Source of the DNA: Ailurus styani
Lineage: Eukaryota; Chordata; Mammalia; Carnivora; Ailuridae
Assembly: GCA_002007465.1 (NCBI GenBank)
Contig: LNAC01000003.1
Location: 10,651,142-10,715,141, forward strand
DNA: 64,000 bases
Direction of reading: 5' to 3'
The notes under the pieces are model-generated. The model was not told where the DNA came from and ran no database searches. It was given only the letters and a program-made list of their open reading frames with translations. The position numbers were made by a program, and so were the translations under genes. Every line of letters begins with the position of its first letter. Position 1 is the stretch's first letter. This document shows positions 58,901 to 64,000 of the stretch, in pieces.

Positions 58901-61324
58901 TACTATTATTCTCATTCTGCTGTTCACTTTACATTTTAAATTTATTTTTTGATGTAGCAGCCTAGTCTGGTCCTTGTACTCATGTTCATTGAAAAGCCTT
59001 TATTGTAGTCTGAATATGAGAACAAACAACATTTAAAAAGCTCTGTGCGATGCTTCCTGCAACCTGTTTTTCACTCTGTAGAAGTGAAATAGCTTGTTAA
59101 GAGATGGTAATACCCAAGGGCAATCAGAGATGAAAATGTAACGATTTGGTGGGTGATGTCTAGAGATCAGCTTCAAGTGAGGTCTGATTGAACATCTTTA
59201 TTAGTGATATAAAGGAGAGAACAAAATGATGAAAAGAAATTATATATCCAATATTAGAAAGCTACCAGAACCCAACCCTGCCTAACACACCCCTTGACCC
59301 ATGAGCATAGACATGATTTGCAGAACTTCCTAGCTGAGTAAGAACTAATGCTTTATTTGGTATATAAATGTAAATGAATTCTTCAGGGAAATAATCAGAA
59401 ATCTAGATATCTAAGTAGAGGGAGAAGCTAGCAAACCAATAAAACTGAAAGGGCCCCGGGGATAAGCAGGGGAGTGGGTGCAAGGAGGGAATGAGATTCA
59501 GATTAGGAGTGTTGTGTCTCATTTGAAAGGTCAGGAGATTCTAGTGCCCATTTAGGCTGCAGTGTTGCCTCGCTGACGAGGGAGCCTTTCTCAATGAATG
59601 TGGCTCAAGTGCCATTGAAATACTTCTCTCATTGTGCACATCACTGCTAGACCACGAGAGTGTGAGAGAGAGGTTTTGGCAGACTAGAAGCAGGAGTGAG
59701 TGCAAGACAGATTCTTTTGGAAAATGCCCGTCCACTTAAAACTAGAGAAGGATGTACTTACTGTCTCTGTATCTCCTCGCCTATAATCATGAGAAACAAT
59801 ATTAAGATGGATCCCACTAAACCTTTTTTATTTTAAATATTGAAAAAAAAGGTCGGCAAAAGTGTAACCATGTTTAAAATACTTCACCCACTACTTTTCA
59901 TGACTGAGTCACAAAAATTTGGAAGCAATGAGTTAAGTTTAGGTGAAAAATACTCATACTTTAAAATTATTCTTGAATTGAGTTGTAGGAGATGATTAAT
60001 ACAAAGATGCATTGCATTTTAAAAGAAAGGTAGTGAACGATATGAGTCTACTTTGTAAATAGACAAGAATTTTAGCCAGACGCATTGGTTGAACAGGATC
60101 CAGAACATAATTCTTTTATTACTTTCAACAATAGTGAGGTCTCCTTAGGCATGCTCCCTTTGGGACTCTACAGTTTAAGAGAAATGTGAAAAATGTTATA
60201 GTCTCTGTTCTATAGAGAGCTGCAAAATGATAGCTGGAGTGGAAAATAACACCTAAGTTTGACTGCACAGGTTCAAGTTCTGTCTTGTGTTTTTCTTCCA
60301 GTCTCATTATTTTTAATAAATTAATGGTAGTGCGCACAGCAATATCCTGAAATTAGATTTTAAAGTCACTTTCTTGGTTTAAAACATTTTCAAATGTTCA
60401 ATAGGCATCACATGCAAGCTAGCACCTGAGCTTTGGGGATTGTTTTATATCCTTCATGATAAGCCCAAGAGAACAGAAAGAATGCAGAACTGACTGCCAA
60501 TGCCCATCAATGCCTTCCTGTTCTCGTGGTCTCCTGGGGCCTTGGCTAGTCGGGGAAGGAGCATGATACCGTGGACTGGGTATCTTAAAGCTATAAGGGC
60601 TCGTAACTATTTCTAGCTTTGCTGATCGTGAGACCTCCTCTGTCCCAACTACTCACCTTTGCCTTTGTAGGGAGAAAGTGGCCATAGACAATTTGTAAAT
60701 GAACGAGCAGAGCTATGTTCTAATAACACTCTATTTTTGGACACAGAAATTTTAATTTTTGATTTTTTTACTTGACAAAATATTGGTTTTTTTCCCCCAA
60801 AATACTGTTTTCTTTTCACTGTTTCTTTATGATTTAAAAGTGAGAAAAACATTTTTTGTGTATGCGTCACAGCAAAACAGAGAGTGAGCCCAATTTGGCC
60901 TGAGGGTTATAGCTTGTGGAATATAAAATGCCCATTTATCATTAGAGAAGTAGAAGAAAGAATGGGATGGGGCATAAGGCAGATGGAGCCAAAAGATGGA
61001 TATTTCCCTCCCTACCCCATGTTATTTCTCCAAATCCATCACTTTTCATCCATCCTTTCAGCTTACATTTGGATGCACTTACTAGTTGTAGTCGATGGAG
61101 CTCTTTAGATCTCAAGCTGACTTCAGTAAGGTCAGTGCTTTCAAGTACTACTGCACTTGAGGTATTTGTACAGTCTAAGAACCTGAAAATCTGTCCATAG
61201 CCCTGTGAGAACTTCCACCAAACTTGGGCAGTCAAGGAGTGTTGTGATTGACCTGTGGACGAGTATTTCTAGTGCAGCGAATAGGGTGAAAGGGTATTTA
61301 AGGCAAGAGCTTGATAGTTGTGGT
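55990..61324. other. Intronic sequence without recognised transposable elements
   Basis: About 5.3 kb with no SINE, L1 or L2 and no exon. It includes (ATGT)n at 58571-58602 and a C/G-balanced unique stretch at about 57850-58110 that may be a conserved element. Confidence 0.45.
58564..58602. repeat. (TATG)n microsatellite
   Basis: About seven TATG units with one GATG interruption. Confidence 0.85.
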
Positions 61325-61521
61325 GTTTATTTTTTTAAGTTTTTATTTTAATTCCAATTAGTTAACATACAGTGTTATATTAGACATAGTGATTCAACAA
61401 TTCTATACATTAGTCAGCGCTCATCGTAATAAGTGTGCTCTTTAATCCCCATCATTTATTTCACCCATCCCCCTACCTGCCTCCCCTCTAGTAACCATCA
61501 GTTCCTTCTCTATAATTAAGA

Positions 61522-61557
<36 letters not shown>

Positions 61558-61719
61558 TTTCTCCTTTGCTTGTTTGTTTTGTTTCTTATATTCCACATAT
61601 GAGTGAAATCATATGGTATTTTTCTTTGACTGACTTATTTTGCTTAACATTGTACTCTGTAGTTCTATCCATGTCATTGCAAATGGCAAGAGTTCATTCC
61701 TTTTCATGGCTGAGTAATA

Positions 61720-61726
61720 GTCCATA

Positions 61727-61768
<42 letters not shown>

Positions 61769-61838
61769 CACATAAATATGGGTACATAATGTATATGTAA
61801 ATATACATACATATACATATATATGCATATATATCTTA
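61720..61838. repeat. (TA)n/(CATA)n microsatellite inside the L1
   Basis: About 40 bases of TA units followed by ACATACA- and TATATG-type variants, at the L1 site normally reading 'ccattgtgtatatatacca'. Confidence 0.93.
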
Positions 61839-61954
61839 TATTTTCTTTATCCACTCACCAGTCAATGGACCTTCCATATCTTAGCTATTGTAAATAATGC
61901 TGCTATCCACATAGGGGTGCATATATCCCTTTGGATTAGTGTTTATATAGTCTC

Positions 61955-62262
61955 CAAAGAGTATATAAATACTCTTATATAACATAAGATATACTTATAT
62001 AACATACTATATAATAGATATTTTATATATAAGATATTATATTATATAATCAGAATCACATTCATTATTATTTATTATTATTAATTATATCTTATATAAT
62101 ATATTGTTATATATTAATAGTATCATATCATATATAATACATAATAATAATTATAATATAATATATCTTATATATAAGTTAATAATTACATTATATATAA
62201 TATATATATCTTATATAATATATACCCTTATATAAATAAATTGGGTATATAAATACCCAATA
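61955..62262. repeat. AT-rich palindromic expansion inside the L1
   Basis: About 300 bases of almost only A and T (ATATAATATATCTTATATA-type units) between the L1 phrases GGATTAGTGTTT and CCCAATAGTGCTGATTGC, which are close together in an ordinary L1. Hairpins agagtatataaatactct (61958) and ttgggtatataaatacccaa (62241) bound it. Confidence 0.9.
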
Positions 62263-62699
62263 GTGCTGATTGCTAGATCATAGGGTAGTTCTATTTTTAA
62301 CTTTTTGAGGAACCTCTATACTGTTTTCCAGAGTGGCTATACCAGTTTGTATTCCCACCAACAGTGCAAGAATGTTCCCCTTTCTCCACATCCTCTTTCA
62401 TACCTGTTGTTGCTTGTGTTGTTGATTTTAGCCATTTTAACAGGTGTGAGATGATACCTCATTGTAGTTTTGATTTATATTTCCCTGATGATCAGTAATG
62501 ATGAACATCTTTTCATGTGTCTGTTGGATCTGAATATCTCCTTTGGAGAAATGTCCATTATGTCTTCTTGCCCATTTTTTCCTTGGATTGTTTAGTTTTG
62601 GGGTGTTGAATATTACAAGTTTTTTATATATTTTGGATGCTAACCCTTTATCAGATATGTTATTTGCAAAGTCTTCTCCCATTCTGTAGGTTGCCTTTT

Positions 62700-62892
62700 T
62701 TTTTTTTAAGATTTTATTTACCTATTTGACAGAGAGAGAGAGAGACAGAGAGAGTGAGAGCACAGGCAGGGGAAGCAGCAGGCAGAAGAAGAGAGGGAAG
62801 CAGTCTCCCTGCTCCATCCCAGGACCCCGGGACCATGACCTGAGCTAAAGGCCGGCCGCTTAAGCTTAATCTACTGAGCCACCCGGGCACCC
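62700..62892 (-). mobile_element. CAN-SINE inserted in the L1, perfect 16-bp duplication
   Basis: Poly(T), AAGATTTTATTTACCTATTTGACAG, (GA)n, CATCCCAGGACCCCGGGACCATGACCTGAG and CTACTGAGCCACCCGGGCACCC, flanked by ctgtaggttgcctttt on both sides. L1 sequence resumes exactly at the duplication. Confidence 0.97.
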
Positions 62893-64000
62893 CTGTAGGT
62901 TGCCTTTTAGTGTTGTTGATTGTTCCCTTCACTGAGCTGTGCAAAAGCTTTTTATTTTGATGAAGTCCCATTAGTTTCTTTTTTGCTTTTGCTTCCCTTG
63001 CCCCAAGAGACATATCTAGAAAGAAGTTGCTATGACCAATGTGAAAGAAGTTACTGCCTGTGTTCTTTTCTAGGATTTTTATGGTTTCAGGTCACAGATT
63101 TAGGTCTTTAATCCATTTTGAATTTATTTGTGTGTATGGTATAAGAAAGTGGTCTGGTTTCTTTCTTTTGCATGTTGCTGTCCAGTTTTCCTAACACCGT
63201 TTGTTTAAAAGACATTCTTTTTCTTATGAGATATTCTTTCCAGGGATTAATTGACCATAGAGTTGTCATATTATTTCTGGGTTTTCTATTCTTTTCTATT
63301 GAGCTATAGAAAAGCTATTTCTATATAGCTATTGTGCCAGTGCCATATTGTTTTGATCACTACAGCTTTGTAATATAATTTGGAGTCTGGAATTGTGATG
63401 CCTCCAGCTTTGCTTTGCTTTTTCAAGATTGTTTTGGCTATTCAGGGTCTTTTGTGGTTTCATACAAATTTTAGAATTGTTTCCTCTAAGTCTGTGAAAA
63501 TGCTCTTTGTATTTTGGTCAGGATTACTTTAAATGTGTAGATTGCTTTTGGTAGTATAAACATTTTGACAATATGTGTCCTTCCAATCCATGAGCACGAA
63601 ATATCTTTCCATTTCTTTGTATCAGCTTCAGTTTCTTTTTTAAACACTTTATAGTTTTTGGAGTACAGGTGTTTCACCTCTTTGGTTAGCTTTATTCCTA
63701 GGCTTCTCATTATTTTTGATGCAGTTGTAAATTAGACTGTTTTCTTAATTTCTCTATCTGCTGCTTCATTTTTGGTGTGTAGAAATGCAACATATTTCTG
63801 TACATGATTTTGTATGCTGCAACTTTACTGAATTTGTTTATCAGTCTTTATGGTTTTTTATATATAGTTCATGTCATCTGCAAATAGTGAAAGTCTTAAC
63901 GTTTTACTTACTGATTTGGATGCTTTTATTTCTTTTTTATTGTCTGATTGCTATGACTAGGATTTCCATTACTATATTGAATAAAAGTGGTGAGAGTGGA

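Larger units (their letters stand above)
44519..64000 (+). other. ROBO2: ROBO2 intron 1 (5' part)
   Basis: Begins at the GTAAGT donor after the signal-peptide exon. No exon with matching acceptor and Ig-domain coding sequence appears before the right edge, in line with the very large first introns of ROBO genes. Contents are listed separately: L1 copies, an L2, CAN-SINEs, MIRs and microsatellites. Confidence 0.85.
61325..64000 (-). mobile_element. Carnivore L1: 3'UTR and ORF2 3' half, runs off the right edge
   Basis: Read on the minus strand from the right edge, it enters ORF2 reverse transcriptase: the FADD catalytic motif (as LFADDM) is encoded at 63871-63887. Next come KDLYSKNYK-like and SWIGRTHIVKMFILPKAIY at 63486-63710, then KKWARRHNGHFSKGDIQ near 62437-62682. 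The 3'UTR and tail end at about 61325 (TTTTTATTTTAATTCCAATTAGTTAACATACAGTG on the + strand). The reading frame is broken by shifts and by two AT expansions, so the copy is dead. A SINE is inserted in it. Confidence 0.93.

Noticed and set aside
62437..63710. Minus-strand frames of 74 to 99 codons near the right edge
   Set aside because: They are broken pieces of L1 ORF2 and of the SINE inserted in it, already covered by the L1 entry; not host genes.
1..64000. CRISPR arrays, operons, phage or plasmid features
   Set aside because: The direct repeats are all transposable elements, target-site duplications or microsatellites. The sequence is vertebrate, so prokaryotic systems are not expected and none is seen.

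Overview
The window is mammalian nuclear DNA, almost certainly from a carnivoran of the dog-like branch and most likely a mustelid. About 19 tRNA-Lys-derived CAN-SINE copies are present, with the GGGTGGCTCAG head, CT-rich segment and AATAAAATCTT-type tail found only in Carnivora. Three of them (minus-strand at 10.4 kb and 48.8 kb, plus-strand at 37.3 kb) carry the head variant read as GTGGGTTAAAGCC, which I associate with mustelids. There is no bacterial-style gene organisation: no operons, no credible long ORFs, no tRNA or rRNA genes, no CRISPR.

The one gene I recognise is ROBO2, an axon-guidance receptor for SLIT ligands, on the + strand. Its first coding exon ends at 44518. It encodes a start methionine and a signal peptide beginning MSRLMFTQLLLCGFLYV, and it ends in phase 1 at a consensus GTAAGT donor. 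The exon is preceded by a CpG-rich promoter region (about 42.95-43.95 kb) broken by a 244-base assembly gap (43469-43712), then by a leader of at least 745 nt carrying several upstream AUGs. One of these is a three-codon uORF whose stop overlaps the ROBO2 start codon (ATGA). From 44519 to the end of the window is intron 1.

Upstream (1-42 kb) is gene-free. By knowledge of the locus it is either 5' flank or intron of the longer ROBO2 isoform that starts from a distant promoter. It holds CAN-SINEs, old L1, L2 and MIR fragments, a Tigger-like DNA transposon, a MaLR LTR fragment and long AT-rich unique stretches. The intron (44.5-64 kb) holds a 5'-truncated carnivore L1 at 48.1 kb, a nested L1/L1/L2/SINE block at 49.6-50.8 kb, an old L1 at 52.4 kb and a long minus-strand L1 with recognisable ORF2 from 61.3 kb to the right edge. 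SINEs are absent from 37.5 to 48.8 kb, centred on the promoter, and from 19.0 to 33.7 kb.

I found no new gene system. The most useful observations are the uORF-rich ROBO2 leader, an Arg at signal-peptide position 3 where I recall Leu in human, three separate insertions that look like a bare poly(A) tail with target-site duplications, a diverged duplicate pair at 12.9 and 17.3 kb, and two L1 copies with microsatellites grown at the same internal site. All family names come from recognition by eye; no database search was run.
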